A stretch of DNA of 64,000 nucleotides from Promicromonospora umidemergens (lineage in GTDB: Bacteria; Actinomycetota; Actinomycetes; Actinomycetales; Cellulomonadaceae), in contig NZ_JAMTCT010000023.1 in the NCBI RefSeq assembly GCF_024171995.1, positions 26,151-90,150 of the forward strand, given 5' to 3'. Of the stretch, positions 17,958 to 29,909 are shown piece after piece; position 1 is the stretch's first letter; each line of letters begins with the position of its first letter. Made by a program: the position numbers and the translations under genes. The notes under the pieces are model-generated. The model did no database searches, was not told where the DNA came from, and worked only from the letters and a program-made list of their open reading frames with translations.

Positions 17958-19257
17958 GGACCTCCTTTCCGAACCGCTTGGACGGGGGCAGCTTCTCGCC
18001 GGGCAGCGGCGGCACCGGGAACCCGCCGGCGAAGGCGTCGACGGGCTCCTTGTCCTTCTCTGCGGACACGTCCGTGCCCGGTGGCGCTTCCTTCTTCTCC
18101 GGCCAGAACCACATGATCGCGATGAAGACGACGGCGGCCCCGACGATCCATGGGATGAAGTCCAGGAAGGTCACGCCCTGCACGCGCTGCAGCCACTGCA
18201 CGACGGCCAGCACGACGACCCAGCCCAGCGCGACCGGGATGAGGACCTTCCAGCCGAACACCATGAACTGGTCGTAGCGCAGGCGCAGCAGCGTGCCGCG
18301 CACCCACACGAAGACGAACATGACTGCCCAGAGCTTCACCAGGAACCAGATGATGGGCAGCCAGCCCTCGTTGAGGGCACCGCCGAGGAACGCGTCGGGC
18401 ACCGGTGCCCGCCAGCCGCCCAGGAAGAGCGTCACGCAGACGGCGGAGACGTTGAGCATGTTGATGTACTCCGCCAGGAAGAACCAGGCGAACTTCATCG
18501 ACGAGTACTCGGTCATGTAGCCGGAGACGAGCTCGCCCTCGGCCTCGGGCAGGTCGAACGGCAGGCGGTTCGTCTCGCCGATCATCGAGATCACGTAGAT
18601 CACGAACGCGGGAGCCAGCGGGATGAACCACCAGATCTGCGTCTGGCTGTCCACGATCTGCGACGTCGACATCGACCCCGCCATGATGAACACGCTCACC
18701 AGCGACAGGCCCATCGCGAGCTCGTAGCTGATGACCTGCGCCGTCGAACGCACGGCACCGAGCAGCGGGTACGTGGAGCCGGAGGCCCAGCCGCCCAGGA
18801 CGATGCCGTAGACACCGAGCGACGCGGCGGCCAGCACGTACAGCACCGCCACCGGGAAGTCGGTGAGCTGCGCCGGCGTGGTCCAGTCGGTCCAGAAGAA
18901 CGACAGGCTCGGCCCGAACGGGATCACTGCGAACACGAGCAGCGAGCAGAACACCGAGATCATCGGCGCCAGGAGGTACACGAACCGGTCGGCGCGCGTA
19001 ACCGTGAGGTCCTCCTTGAGCAGGAGCTTCATGGCGTCGCCCAGCGACTGCAGCAGGCCGAACGGCCCGTGCCAGTTGGGCCCAGGGCGCACCTGCATGC
19101 GCGCTACCACCTTGCGCTCGAACCAGATGGCGAAGAGCACGCTGGTCAGCAGGAACACCACGATCAGCACAGCCTTCACGATGGAGGCCCAGATGGTCTC
19201 CTGCGAGAAGTCGGCGGTCACCCCAGGCGCCGCGGCAGCCAGAGTCAGGGGATTCAC
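17947..19257 (-). CDS. nuoH: NADH-quinone oxidoreductase subunit H
   Basis: The 436-residue subunit anchors the hydrophilic arm and helps form the quinone channel. It has about eight to nine membrane helices and the conserved loops [31 protein letters not shown] and DLPEAEGEL. The C-terminus is hydrophilic (about 45 residues). The GTG start overlaps the nuoG stop by four bases. Confidence 0.95.
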   Translation of the reverse strand: MNPLTLAAAAPGVTADFSQETIWASIVKAVLIVVFLLTSVLFAIWFERKVVARMQVRPGPNWHGPFGLLQSLGDAMKLLLKEDLTVTRADRFVYLLAPMISVFCSLLVFAVIPFGPSLSFFWTDWTTPAQLTDFPVAVLYVLAAASLGVYGIVLGGWASGSTYPLLGAVRSTAQVISYELAMGLSLVSVFIMAGSMSTSQIVDSQTQIWWFIPLAPAFVIYVISMIGETNRLPFDLPEAEGELVSGYMTEYSSMKFAWFFLAEYINMLNVSAVCVTLFLGGWRAPVPDAFLGGALNEGWLPIIWFLVKLWAVMFVFVWVRGTLLRLRYDQFMVFGWKVLIPVALGWVVVLAVVQWLQRVQGVTFLDFIPWIVGAAVVFIAIMWFWPEKKEAPPGTDVSAEKDKEPVDAFAGGFPVPPLPGEKLPPSKRFGKEVHGE

Positions 19258-21856
19258 AGGGCTTTCCCTTCCGAGTTGTCAGACGTGCGGGTCACCGGGG
19301 TGACCTGGGTGTCCGACACGTGGGGGGCGACGGTGACGAGGTCGCCGGCCGCCGCACCGAGCGTCTCGTGCACGCGGCAGCCCGCGCTGTTGAGCGGCAG
19401 CCACACGACGCCGTCGACCATTCCGTCGGTCACCACCGCCGGCACGCCGATGGCGCCGCGCTGCGTGCTGACGGTGACCTCGTCGCCGTCGGCCACGCCG
19501 AAGGCGGCCGCCGTGGCGGCGGACAGGCGAGCGACGGGCAGCTTGGCCGTGCCGGCGAGGAACTGCTCGCCGTCCTGGCCGCGCCCCACGTCCAGCTGGA
19601 GACGCCAGGTGGCGAGCACCGCCTGCCCGGGCCGGATCGACGGCGGCCCTGTCGGCACGCCGCGCTGGACCCGCAGCCGGTCCCCGTCCCAGGCGCCGCG
19701 CTGCGTCATGGCGATGGAGAGGTGGGCCTCGGTCGGCGACGCCGCCTGCAGGTCCACGCCGAGGTGCTGGGCCAGCACGTGCAGCACGCGGTGGTCGGGC
19801 AGGGCGCTCGACTCGAGCGCCGCACCGAAGGACCGCACGCGGCCCTCCCAGTTCCAGTACGAGCCGGCACGCTCGACGGGCGGCGCGACGGGCAGCACGA
19901 CGTCGGCCCGCTCGGTCACCTCCGAGGCCCGCACCTCCAGGCTCACCACGAACCCGGCGGCATCGAGCGCCGCGCGCGCGGCGGCCGGGTCGGGCAGGTC
20001 GGCGAGCTCGACGCCGCCGATGATCGCCCCGCCCAGCGCACCGTCGACCAGCGCCGCGAGGATGCCGGTGGTGTCGCGACCCGGGGTGCCCGGGACCTCA
20101 CCGCCCCAGGCCTCGGCGATCTGGGCGCGTGCGGCGGCGTCCGCGACCGGGCGACCGCCCGGCAGCAGCTCGGGCAGCAGGCCCGCCTCGACGCCGCCAC
20201 GCTCACCCGCACGGCGCGGGATCCACGCGAGCCGTGCGCCGGTCGCCTCGGCGAGGCCGAGGGCCGCCGCGTAGGCGCCCGGCGAGCCCGCGAGGCGCTC
20301 GCCCACGAGGATCACGGCGCCCGGCTGGGCCAGGGCGCCGGTGTCGATGCCCGAGCCCTCGGGGGCGAGGCTCGTGGTCAGGCTGGTCAGCCACTCCGCC
20401 TCGGTACCGGGCGCGGCCGGCAGCAGCGTGCCGTCCAGGCGGGTCAGGCCGCGCGTGGCGTAGGGGGCGATCGAGAAGACCTTCGTCTTCGCCGGCCCCT
20501 GCGTCCCCTTGCGCAGCCGCAGGAACGTGATGCCTGCCTCCTCCTCGGCCTCCAGGCCGACGAGGAGCACCGCGGGCGCCTGCTCCAGGTCGCCGAACGT
20601 CACGCCGACGCCCGACCCCGCCACGACGTGGGCCAGGAACGCCGCCTCCTCGGCGGAGTGCACGCGAGCGCGCTGGTCGACGTCGTTGGTCCCGAGCGCC
20701 GTGCGCGCGAAGCGTGACCAGGCGAAGGCGTCCTCGACGGTGAGCCGGCCACCCGGCAGCACGCCGACGCCGCCGGCCTGCCTGGCCTTGGCCAGCCCGG
20801 CCGCAGCGATCTCGAGGGCCTCGACCCAGGAAGCGGGGCGTAGCGTCCCGCCCTCCCGGACCAGCGGCGTCGTAATGCGGTCCGTCGCGGTCTGCCAGGT
20901 GAACGCGAAGCGGTCCTTGTCGGTGATCCACTCCTCGTTGACGACCGGGTCCTCGCCCGACAGGCGGCGCAGCACCTGGCCACGGCGGTGGTCGATACGG
21001 ATCGCCGAGCCGCAGGAGTCGTGCTCGGCGATGCTCTCCGTGCTGACCAGGTCGAACGGCCGCGAGCGGAACCGGTAGCCCGCGCCCGTGAGCGCGCCCA
21101 CCGGGCAGATCTGCACGGTGTTGCCGGAGTAGTAGGAGGAGAACGGCCGACCGGAGGTGTCGGTGGTGGCCTCCCCGACCGGGCGGTCGACGGGCCCGGT
21201 GCTGGACTCGGCCCCGGCGAACCCGAGCACGTCCTCGTCGAACCGGCCGATCTGCTGGTGCGCGCCGCGGTCCTGGAGCGCGATGAACGCGTCGCCGGCG
21301 ATCTCCTCGCTGAACCGGGTGCAGCGCTGGCACAGCACGCAGCGCTCACGGTCCAGCAGGATCTGCGTGGACAGGGCGATCGGCTTGGGGAACGTGCGCT
21401 TGACGTCGACGAACCGCGTGTCCGTGCGGCCGTTCGACATCGCCTGGTTCTGCAGGGGGCACTCGCCGCCCTTGTCGCACACCGGGCAGTCCAGCGGGTG
21501 GTTCATGAGCAGCAGCTCCATGACCCCCTGCTGGGCCTTGTCCGCGACGGCGGACGTGTGCTGCGTCTTGACGATCATCCCGGGCGCGACCGTCATGGTG
21601 CAGGACGCCTGCGGCTTCGGCATGGGCCGGACGTTGCCCTCGCGGTCCGGCATGGAGACCTCGACGAGGCACTGCCGGCAGGCGCCAGCGGGCGCCAGGA
21701 GCGGGTGGTCGCAGAACCGCGGGATCTGGATCCCTGCCTGCTCCGCGGCCCGGATGATCAGCGTGCCCTTCGGGACGCTGACCTCCGTGCCGTCGATGGT
21801 GAAGGTGACCAGATCGGCCGGTACGGCCTCGGTCTTCGGGTTGTTCGTGGTGACGG

Positions 21857-21860
<4 letters not shown>
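19254..21860 (-). CDS. nuoG: NADH-quinone oxidoreductase subunit G
   Basis: The 868-residue iron-sulfur subunit of the NADH arm has an N-terminal [2Fe-2S] domain (Cys50, 61, 64 and later Cys). A His/Cys-ligated [4Fe-4S] site and [10 protein letters not shown] follow, with a molybdopterin-oxidoreductase-like fold from about residue 230. The ATG has GGAGG about five bases upstream and overlaps the nuoF stop by four bases. Residues about 847-861 ([13 protein letters not shown]) are encoded by a palindromic repeat also found before trkA. The extreme C-terminus is therefore probably an acquired, non-conserved tail. Confidence 0.94.
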
Positions 21861-23199
<1,339 letters not shown>

Positions 23200-23203
<4 letters not shown>

Positions 23204-24015
23204 TTCGCGTCCTCTCCGGGCTTCTTGTCCTTGCCGACCTGGGTGTCGGCCGGCGTCGTCGGCTTGCGAGCGGCGCTCGACCCGGGCTCGCCCGTGATGG
23301 TCTCGCCCGGCTTGTCGGGCGTCGACGACGACGGGCCTTCGGGCGCCGTCCAGCCGCGCTCGCGGGCGATCCGCAGGCCGGCGAGCGTCGGCTCGCCCGT
23401 GCCCGCGTCCTCGTCGGCGCGTCCGTCGGAGAACCCGGCCAGGACCCGGCTCATCTGCTTGAACGAGCACACCGACGCGGCGCCCCTGGTCGGGGCGACG
23501 TCCTCGCCGAGGCGCAGCCTGTCCGCGAGCGCCGTCGCCGTCCCAGGGGTCTGGTTGTCGAAGAACTCCCAGTTGACCATCACGACGGGCGCGTAGTCGC
23601 AGGCCGCGTTGCACTCGACGCGTTCGAGGGTGATCGCCCCGTCGTCGGTGGTCTCGTCGTGCCCGACGCCGAGGTGCTCGCTCAGCTCGTCGAAGATGGC
23701 GTCGCCGCCCATCACCGCGCACAGCGTGTTGGTGCAGACGCCGACGGTGTAGGTGCCGTTCGGGTGCCGCTTGTACTGGGTGTAGAAGGTGGCGACCGCC
23801 GAGACCTCCGCCGCGGTGATGCCGAGCATCTCGGCGCAGAAGAGGATGCCGTCCCTGCTCACGTAACCGTCGATCGACTGCACGAGGTGCAGCATCGGCA
23901 GCAGGCCGGAGCGCGGGTTCGGGTAGCGCTCCATGATCGCCGTGGCGTCGGCGGTGAGCGTCGCCAGGGTCTCGCCGTCGTAACGGGTCCTGGTCTGCAC
24001 GGGTTCTGCCGTCAT
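23200..24015 (-). CDS. nuoE: NADH-quinone oxidoreductase subunit E ([2Fe-2S])
   Basis: The 271-residue thioredoxin-fold subunit carries cluster N1a. Its ligands are in [13 protein letters not shown] and [11 protein letters not shown]. The conserved domain occupies about residues 15-190. A polar tail rich in Pro, Lys, Gly and Ser follows and ends [10 protein letters not shown], longer than in most NuoE. The ATG overlaps the nuoD stop by four bases. Confidence 0.94.
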
Positions 24016-25367
24016 CGGTCCACACCTCCCAGCACGGGGTCCAGCGACGCGACGGCGACGACGACGTCGGCCACCTGGCCGCCCTCGCACATCACGGACA
24101 CGCCCTGGAGGTTGTTGAACGAGGGGTCGCGGAAGTGCGCGCGGTAGGGGCGGGTGCCGCCGTCGGACACGACGTGCACGCCCAGCTCGCCCCGCGGGTG
24201 CTCCACGGTCTGCCATGCCTGGCCGACGGGGACGCGGAAGCCCTCGGTGACCAGCTTGAAGTGGTGGATCAGGGCCTCCATGGAGGTGCCCATGATCTTC
24301 TTGATGTGCTCCAGCGAGTTGCCCTGGCCGTCGCCGCCGACGGCGAGCTGGGCGGGCCAGGCGATCTTCTTGTCGGCCACCATGACCGGCTCGCCCTCTG
24401 TGCGGTCGAGCCGCTCCATGGCCTGCTCGACGATCTTCAGGGACTGGTAGCACTCCTCGATGCGGAGGACCACGCGGTCGTAGCAGTCGGCGCCCTTCGC
24501 GGTGGGGACGTCGAAGTCGTACGTCTCGTAGCCGCAGTACGGGTTGTCCTTGCGGACGTCGTACGGCAGGCCGGTGGAGCGCAGCACAGGTCCGGTGATG
24601 GCGAGCGCCATGCAGCCGGAGAGGTTCAGGACGCCGACGTCGGTGAGGCGCGCCTTGAAGATCGGGTTGGCGAGCATGAGGTCGGACAGCTGCTTGAGGT
24701 AGCCGCGCACGTTCTTCAACGCCGCGCGCGCCTGGGTGGTGAACCCTTCGGGCGTGTCCACCGCGACTCCGCCGGGGCGGATGTACGCGTGGTTCATGCG
24801 CAGGCCGGTGACGGCCTCGAACAGGCGCAGGATCTCCTCGCGGGCGGTGAACCCGACGGTCATCACGGTGGTGGCGCCCATCTCGTTGCCGCCGGTGCCG
24901 AGACAGACCAGGTGGGAGGCGATCCGGTTGAGCTCCATCATCAGGACCCGGATCACGGAGGCGCGCTCAGGCACGTCGTCGGTGATGCCGAGGAGCTTCT
25001 CGACCGCCAGGCAGTACGCGGCCTCCTGGAACAGGGGCGCCACGTAGTCCATGCGGGTACAGAACGTGGTGCCCTGCGTCCACGTCCGGAACTCCATGTT
25101 CTTCTCGATGCCGGTGTGGAGGTAGCCGATGCCCGCGCGGGCCTCGGTGACGGTCTCGCCGTCGATCTCCAGCATCAGGCGCAGCACCCCGTGCGTGGAC
25201 GGATGCTGCGGCCCCATGTTGACGACGATCCGCTCCTCGCCGATCGCCTCGCGCGCGATGTCGTCCCAGTCGCCGTCGCCGTAGGCCTCGAAGGCACGGA
25301 CCGTCGACGACATGTCCTCGTTGCCCGCTGGCCTGGTGGCGTGCGGGGCAGCGGCGGGAGCGCTCAT
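24012..25367 (-). CDS. nuoD: NADH-quinone oxidoreductase subunit D
   Basis: The 451-residue 49-kDa-type subunit forms the quinone pocket with NuoB. Conserved blocks include [30 protein letters not shown], the Tyr/His region for quinone, and [14 protein letters not shown] near the C-terminus. It starts with a short Ala/Pro-rich leader of about 20 residues and overlaps the nuoC stop by four bases. Confidence 0.95.
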   Translation of the reverse strand: MSAPAAAPHATRPAGNEDMSSTVRAFEAYGDGDWDDIAREAIGEERIVVNMGPQHPSTHGVLRLMLEIDGETVTEARAGIGYLHTGIEKNMEFRTWTQGTTFCTRMDYVAPLFQEAAYCLAVEKLLGITDDVPERASVIRVLMMELNRIASHLVCLGTGGNEMGATTVMTVGFTAREEILRLFEAVTGLRMNHAYIRPGGVAVDTPEGFTTQARAALKNVRGYLKQLSDLMLANPIFKARLTDVGVLNLSGCMALAITGPVLRSTGLPYDVRKDNPYCGYETYDFDVPTAKGADCYDRVVLRIEECYQSLKIVEQAMERLDRTEGEPVMVADKKIAWPAQLAVGGDGQGNSLEHIKKIMGTSMEALIHHFKLVTEGFRVPVGQAWQTVEHPRGELGVHVVSDGGTRPYRAHFRDPSFNNLQGVSVMCEGGQVADVVVAVASLDPVLGGVDR

Positions 25368-26119
25368 GAGTAGCTCCTCCTCGTGTCCGGCGGGGGCACC
25401 GTGGCCCCCTTGTACTCGACGGGGATGCCGCCGAGCGGGTAGTCCTTGCGCTGCGGGTGACCCACCCAGTCGTCCGGCATCTCGATGCGGGTCAGGGCGG
25501 GGTGACCGTCGAAGACGATCCCGAAGAAGTCGTACGCCTCGCGCTCGTGCCAGTCGTTGGACGGGTACACGGACGTGGTCGACGGGATGTGCGGGTCGTC
25601 ATCCGACGCCGTGACCTCCAGCCGCAGCCGGCGCGAGTGCGTGATCGAGGCCAGGTGGTAGACCGCGTGCAGCTCACGTCCGGCGTCGTGCGGGTAGTGC
25701 ACGCCGCTGACACCGAGCGACAGCTCGAACCGCAGGTCCTGGTCGTCACGCAGCGCCCGGCAGACGGCGACGACGTGCTCGCGGGCGACGTCGATCGTCA
25801 GCTCAGCGCGCTGCGCGTCCGCGCTGTCGGCGCCGTGCAGGTCCACGACCACCTTCTCGATCGCCTCCTGAGGCGGCACGCCCGCCTCGTCCAGCACCTC
25901 GGTCAGGACGTCGATCACCTGGTCGAACCAGCTCCCGTACGGCCGCGACGACGCAGCGGGCATCGCCACCGGGGTGACCAGGCCGCCGTAGCCGGACGTG
26001 TCGCCAGAACCGTCAGCGCCGAACATCCCGCGCTTCACCTCGACGAGCTCGAGCGTGGTGGCGTCCGCGGGGGCCTGGAGGGCCGAACCCTGGTCACCGC
26101 CCGGCGTGACGTCGCTCAT
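25364..26119 (-). CDS. nuoC: NADH-quinone oxidoreductase subunit C
   Basis: The 251-residue 30-kDa-type subunit supports NuoD and NuoB in the connecting arm. The signature [20 protein letters not shown] and the C-terminal [14 protein letters not shown] are clear. About 60 N-terminal residues before PYGSWFDQV are variable. It overlaps the nuoB stop and the nuoD start by four bases each. Confidence 0.95.
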   Translation of the reverse strand: MSDVTPGGDQGSALQAPADATTLELVEVKRGMFGADGSGDTSGYGGLVTPVAMPAASSRPYGSWFDQVIDVLTEVLDEAGVPPQEAIEKVVVDLHGADSADAQRAELTIDVAREHVVAVCRALRDDQDLRFELSLGVSGVHYPHDAGRELHAVYHLASITHSRRLRLEVTASDDDPHIPSTTSVYPSNDWHEREAYDFFGIVFDGHPALTRIEMPDDWVGHPQRKDYPLGGIPVEYKGATVPPPDTRRSYS

Positions 26120-26667
26120 CGCAGCAGCCCCTTCATCTCGAAGGTGGGCGTTGCCTCCATCGCGGCGGCCTCGGCCGCGCGCGCCGCCTCGATCCGGTTC
26201 ACGCCGAGCGGCGCGCTCTGGATCTGGTCGTGCAGCCCGAGGATCGCGTTGATCAGCATCTCAGGACGCGGCGGACAACCGGGCAGGTAGATGTCGACCG
26301 GGATCACGTGGTCGACACCCTGCACGATCGCGTAGTTGTTGAACATCCCGCCCGACGACGCGCACACACCCATCGAGAGCACCCACTTGGGCTCGCTCAT
26401 CTGGTCGTACACCTGGCGCACGACCGGGGCCATCTTCTGGCTCACCCGGCCCGCCACGATCATCAGGTCGGCCTGCCGCGGCGACGCACGGAACACCTCC
26501 ATGCCGAACCGCGAGAGGTCGAACCGCGACGCACCCGCCGCCATCATCTCGATGGCGCAGCAGGCCAGGCCGAACGTGACCGGCCACACCGAAGCCTTGC
26601 GCAGGTACCCGGCGAGATCCTCGATCGTCGTCAGCAGGAAACCTGACGGTGCTTCCTCGACACCCAT
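26116..26667 (-). CDS. nuoB: NADH-quinone oxidoreductase subunit B (cluster N2)
   Basis: The 183-residue PSST-type subunit carries the last iron-sulfur cluster before quinone. Ligands are the tandem Cys36-Cys37 in [17 protein letters not shown] and PGCPPRPE. The ATG is preceded by AAGGAGGGG at proper spacing; the frame is open further upstream but that part is Arg-rich and has no family similarity. A 74-bp gap separates it from nuoA. Confidence 0.95.
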   Translation of the reverse strand: MGVEEAPSGFLLTTIEDLAGYLRKASVWPVTFGLACCAIEMMAAGASRFDLSRFGMEVFRASPRQADLMIVAGRVSQKMAPVVRQVYDQMSEPKWVLSMGVCASSGGMFNNYAIVQGVDHVIPVDIYLPGCPPRPEMLINAILGLHDQIQSAPLGVNRIEAARAAEAAAMEATPTFEMKGLLR

Positions 26668-26741
26668 GTCCCCTCCTTGCTGCCGGGACCAGCCCGGCGT
26701 CGCTGCACGGCACCTGGCGGCGCCGCGCATGAAGTTGTTGG

Positions 26742-27101
26742 TCAGACCCAGTCGAATCCGCCGCGGCGCCACTCGTAGACGAACGGCACGGTGATCAACG
26801 CCAGGAACGCCAGCATCGCCACCAGGCCGAACGTCGCGAGCGTCGTGAAGTCCACGGCCCACGGGTAGAGAAAGACGACCTCGATGTCGAAGACGATGAA
26901 TGTCATCGCCACCAGGTAGTACTTGATCGGCAGCCGCCCACCGCCCACCGCGTGCGGCGTCGGCTCGATGCCGCACTCGTACGAGTCGAGCTTGGCCCGG
27001 TTGTAGCGCTTGGGACCGATGACGGCGCTCGCGGCGACACCACCGAGCGCCAGGACTGCCCCGATCGCCATGAGGATCAGGATGGGTACGTAGGGGTTCA
27101 T
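26742..27101 (-). CDS. nuoA: NADH-quinone oxidoreductase subunit A
   Basis: The 119-residue subunit has three membrane helices, with [11 protein letters not shown] and [11 protein letters not shown] as family signatures. It is the first nuo gene and lies 76 bp after the reductase-like gene. A site AAGGG lies about seven bases before the ATG. The short gap without a strong hairpin is consistent with read-through from the upstream gene. Confidence 0.95.
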   Translation of the reverse strand: MNPYVPILILMAIGAVLALGGVAASAVIGPKRYNRAKLDSYECGIEPTPHAVGGGRLPIKYYLVAMTFIVFDIEVVFLYPWAVDFTTLATFGLVAMLAFLALITVPFVYEWRRGGFDWV

Positions 27102-27177
27102 GCTGTGCCCTTCATGGACGACGTGCCCTTCGGATACGTGCTGCGCAGCGTGGGAATACTGCTCGTGGGGATACTGC

Positions 27178-28482
27178 TCATGAGCTCGGGACCACCCTGG
27201 TCAGGCCGGCGATGACGCGGTCGACCCAGTCGCCGCCCTGTGGCTCGTAGCAGTCGGACAGGAGCTTGAGCGTGAACTGCATGACGACCTTGCGCGGCAG
27301 CCCGTACCTGACGCACAGGCGCATGATCTCGGGGTGCTCGATGAGCCGCACGAACCAGCGGCCCAGCGTGTAGTAGCCGCCGAGGTCCTCGCGCATGCGG
27401 TCGGCGTAGGTACCGAGCGTGGCCTCGCGGGCCGCGTCGGTGCTCTTGTGGCGGGCCTGGCTGATCGCCTCTGCGGCGACGCGGCCGGCCTGCAGCCCGT
27501 AGGCGATGCCCTCGCCGTTGAACGGGCTCACCATGCCGGCGGAGTCACCGGCCAGGAGCACTCCGTCCGCGTACAGCGGGCCACGGTTGTAGCCCATGGG
27601 CAGGGCCGCGCCGCGGATCGGGCCGCGCTCCGGCTCGTGCACCAGGTCCCAGCCCTCGGGGGCGCTCTTGGCCAGCCAGGTCTCCATGAGACGCCGGTAG
27701 TCGATACCCGCCTTGGACTGGCGGGCGGGCGTGGAGTGCACGCTGCCGAGGCCGACGTTCACCGTGCCGTCGCCGAGCGGGAAGATCCAGCCGTAGCCGG
27801 GCAGGAGGGCGCTCTTGCCCGGCTCGCCGTCCCACAGCTCGAGGTGGGACTCCATGAACGGGTCCTCGTGGCGCGGGGTGCGGTAGTAGGCCCGGACGGC
27901 GGTGCCCATGGGCCGGTCGTCGCGACGCTCCCGCCCGACGGCGAGACCGAAGCGCGAGCTGACACCGTCGGCCGCGACCACGACCGGGGCGCGCAGCTCC
28001 TTCACCGGGCCCTCGGCCCGGCCGCGGGCGTCGAGCGACTGGGCGGTGACGCCGACCACGCGGCCGTCGTCGTCGCGAACCGGTCCGGTGACCTTCGTGC
28101 GCTGCAGCAGCTTCGCGCCGCTCGCCTGCGCGTGCTGGGCCAGGGTGTGGTCCAGCGTCATCCGGGTACGCGCCATGCCGTAGCCCGGGTAGGTGGTGAG
28201 GCTCGGCCAGTCCAGCTCGTAGGAGCGGCCACCGCCGTGGACGCGCAGGCCGCGGTTGCGGATCCAGCCGTCCTCCTCGCGGGTGGGGACCCCCATGCGG
28301 ACCAGCTCGGCGACGGCGCGCGGCGTCAGGCCGTCGCCGCAGATCTTGTCCCGCGGGAACTCGCCCTTCTCCAGGAGCAGCACGTCAAGACCCGCGGCCG
28401 CGCACCAGTGCGCGGTGGACGATCCGGCCGGACCGGCGCCCACCACGATGACATCCGCGTCGTCGCGTCTTGCTGTACGCAC
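27178..28482 (-). CDS. Geranylgeranyl reductase family flavoprotein (probable menaquinone side-chain reductase, MenJ-like)
   Basis: The 434-residue FAD-dependent oxidoreductase has the dinucleotide motif VIVVGAGPAGSS at the N-terminus, RDKICGDGLTPRA (typical of this family), and GVLLAGDSAGMVSPFNGEGI near residue 310. In mycobacteria the related MenJ saturates an isoprene unit of menaquinone. Placement directly before nuoA and among men genes supports the same role, but the substrate is inferred. GGGGGT lies five bases before the chosen GTG; a GTG two codons earlier is possible. A Rex-type operator lies about 80 bases upstream. Confidence 0.8.
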   Translation of the reverse strand: MRTARRDDADVIVVGAGPAGSSTAHWCAAAGLDVLLLEKGEFPRDKICGDGLTPRAVAELVRMGVPTREEDGWIRNRGLRVHGGGRSYELDWPSLTTYPGYGMARTRMTLDHTLAQHAQASGAKLLQRTKVTGPVRDDDGRVVGVTAQSLDARGRAEGPVKELRAPVVVAADGVSSRFGLAVGRERRDDRPMGTAVRAYYRTPRHEDPFMESHLELWDGEPGKSALLPGYGWIFPLGDGTVNVGLGSVHSTPARQSKAGIDYRRLMETWLAKSAPEGWDLVHEPERGPIRGAALPMGYNRGPLYADGVLLAGDSAGMVSPFNGEGIAYGLQAGRVAAEAISQARHKSTDAAREATLGTYADRMREDLGGYYTLGRWFVRLIEHPEIMRLCVRYGLPRKVVMQFTLKLLSDCYEPQGGDWVDRVIAGLTRVVPSS

Positions 28483-28561
28483 GTTCACCCCCGTTGGGAA
28501 CCCGCTGCTGGTCGGTGCTGACCATGCCGTGCGGGGTTGGTTCGGGCTTCCTGACAAGCCC

Positions 28562-28592
28562 TTGTGAACCCTGTCACAACACCGACACCCTA
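28562..28592 (-). promoter_or_regulatory. Promoter with Rex operator upstream of the reductase-nuo operon
   Basis: TTGTGA-ACCCTG-TCACAA (28562-28579) is an exact 6-6-6 inverted repeat matching the known Rex operator form (TTGTGAnnnnnnTCACAA). On the minus strand a -10-like TAGGGT (28587-28592) lies seven bases upstream of it, so the operator would sit at about +1 to +18, where bound Rex would block initiation. The -35 is weak. Rex control of nuo operons is established in Streptomyces; here it is inferred from the site. Confidence 0.75.
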
Positions 28593-28628
28593 GCCACACT
28601 TAGGGGGGATTGTGTAGGAAGGTTCCCC

Positions 28629-28844
28629 TTACTTTGGGGGCGGTGCCGAGGGCCGTGCACCGGCGATTCCCGCCGTGTGCGCCGCGATGGCGAGCTGCGT
28701 GCGGTTCTCCAGGCCGAGCTTGGCGAGCGCACTCGAGATGTGCGCCTTGACCGAACCGTGCGACAGGTACAGGCTGCGAGCGATCTCCGCATTGCCAAGA
28801 CCTTTCGCCACCGCGGCCGCGACCTGCCGCTCACGGTCGGTGAG
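28629..28844 (-). pseudogene. LuxR-type HTH remnant (truncated response regulator)
   Basis: These 71 codons plus TAA encode LTDRERQVAAAVAKGLGNAE and the rest of a full NarL/LuxR DNA-binding domain, including GSVKAHISSALAKLGLENRT. There is no receiver domain. No ATG, GTG or TTG start occurs in frame upstream before menG; the first possible GTG would remove the first helix. Codon usage is still gene-like only in this part. It is best read as the 3' end of a lost regulator gene; an unannotated start cannot be fully excluded. Confidence 0.6.
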
Positions 28845-29002
28845 CGGTACGAGGGCTCCCTCGACTGGCTCGAGTCGACGACGCTCAAGGGCGAGCAGGA
28901 GGCCAAGACACGACAGCAGAAGGAGCGCGCGGACCGGGTCGCCAAGAGCTCGGCCCGGTAGGACTTGTAGGACTTGGCCGGCCGGACTTGGCCCGGCCGG
29001 GC

Positions 29003-29698
29003 TCAGGCCGGCCGGACCGCCCGGTGCAGCGCCACGATTCCCCCGGACACGTTGCGGTAGGCGGCGTGCTCCCAGCCCGCCTCGAGCAGCAGATGGGCGA
29101 GCTCGACCTGGGTGTGCCAGGTACGGATGGACTCGGCCAGGTAGTCGTAGGAGCCCTTCTCGCGGGTCACGGCGTTCGCCACCAGCGGCAGCGCGCGCAC
29201 CAGGTACTCCTGGTAGACCTTCCGGAACGGCGCCCACGTGGGTGTGGAGAACTCGCAGATCACCACACGCCCGCCGGGCCGGACGACGCGCAGCATCTCG
29301 CGCAGCGCGACGCTGGTGTCCGCGACGTTCCGCAGGCCGAAGCTGATGGTCACCGCGTCGAAGGACGCGTCGGCGAACGGCAGGCGCATGGCGTCGCCGG
29401 CGACGAACGGCAGGTCCGGCCGGCGCTCCTTGCCGACCTGCAGCATGCCGATCGAGAAGTCGGACGGGACCACGAACGCGCCGTCGGCGGCGAAGGGCTC
29501 GCTGCTGGTACCGGTGCCCGCGGCGAGGTCGAGCACGCGCTCGCCCGGCATCGCCGCGACCGCCTCGACCGTGAGCCGGCGCCAGCGCCGGTCCTGGCCC
29601 ATGGAGATCAGGTCGTTCGTCAGGTCGTAGCGGGCGGCGATCCCGTCGAACATCGACGCGACCTCGGCCGGCTTCTTTTCCAGGCTTGCGCGGGACAT
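29003..29698 (-). CDS. menG: Demethylmenaquinone methyltransferase
   Basis: The 231-residue class I SAM methyltransferase of the UbiE/MenG family does the last step of menaquinone synthesis. Motifs are [16 protein letters not shown] (SAM), [18 protein letters not shown] and [12 protein letters not shown]. The start [14 protein letters not shown] gives the usual length. With only menaquinone genes in the window, the MenG assignment is preferred to UbiE. It is transcribed divergently from menF across a 31-nt-arm palindrome. Confidence 0.93.
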   Translation of the reverse strand: MSRASLEKKPAEVASMFDGIAARYDLTNDLISMGQDRRWRRLTVEAVAAMPGERVLDLAAGTGTSSEPFAADGAFVVPSDFSIGMLQVGKERRPDLPFVAGDAMRLPFADASFDAVTISFGLRNVADTSVALREMLRVVRPGGRVVICEFSTPTWAPFRKVYQEYLVRALPLVANAVTREKGSYDYLAESIRTWHTQVELAHLLLEAGWEHAAYRNVSGGIVALHRAVRPA

Positions 29699-29749
29699 AC
29701 GGCCATAGTTTCACGCCCCGGCCGCGCACCCCGCGGCATACGAGACCAG

Positions 29750-29815
29750 GTGGTCGGCAATCCGTCAGGTAGTCGGCAGCCCGAGCTACCGACCATCTGA
29801 CGTATTGCCGACCAC
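29750..29815. repeat. 31-nt-arm imperfect hairpin between menG and menF
   Basis: The arms 29750-29780 and 29785-29815 match in 27 of 31 positions around CCGA. The repeat GGTCGGCAAT-type ends suggest a mobile palindromic unit. It sits in a divergent gap, so it is not a terminator of either gene. Confidence 0.7.
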
Positions 29816-29896
29816 AGCGCGCCCAGGCGCCGAGCCGGGGCGGCCGCGCCACTGTGACCTCCGCTACGGGTCGCATCCGACGGCCGCCCCCGCGCT

Positions 29897-29902
29897 TATC
29901 CT
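29897..29902 (+). promoter_or_regulatory. -10-like hexamer TATCCT for leaderless menF
   Basis: TATCCT ends seven bases before the second of two adjacent ATGs (29910). No ribosome binding site of suitable spacing is present, which favours a leaderless mRNA and the second ATG. Confidence 0.45.
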
Positions 29903-29909
29903 GAGGATG

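Noticed and set aside
28470..28963. Plus-strand gene over the LuxR remnant
   Set aside because: Its first part overlaps the operator and reductase leader and has no domain; only the last part is gene-like in codon use, and no start fits it.
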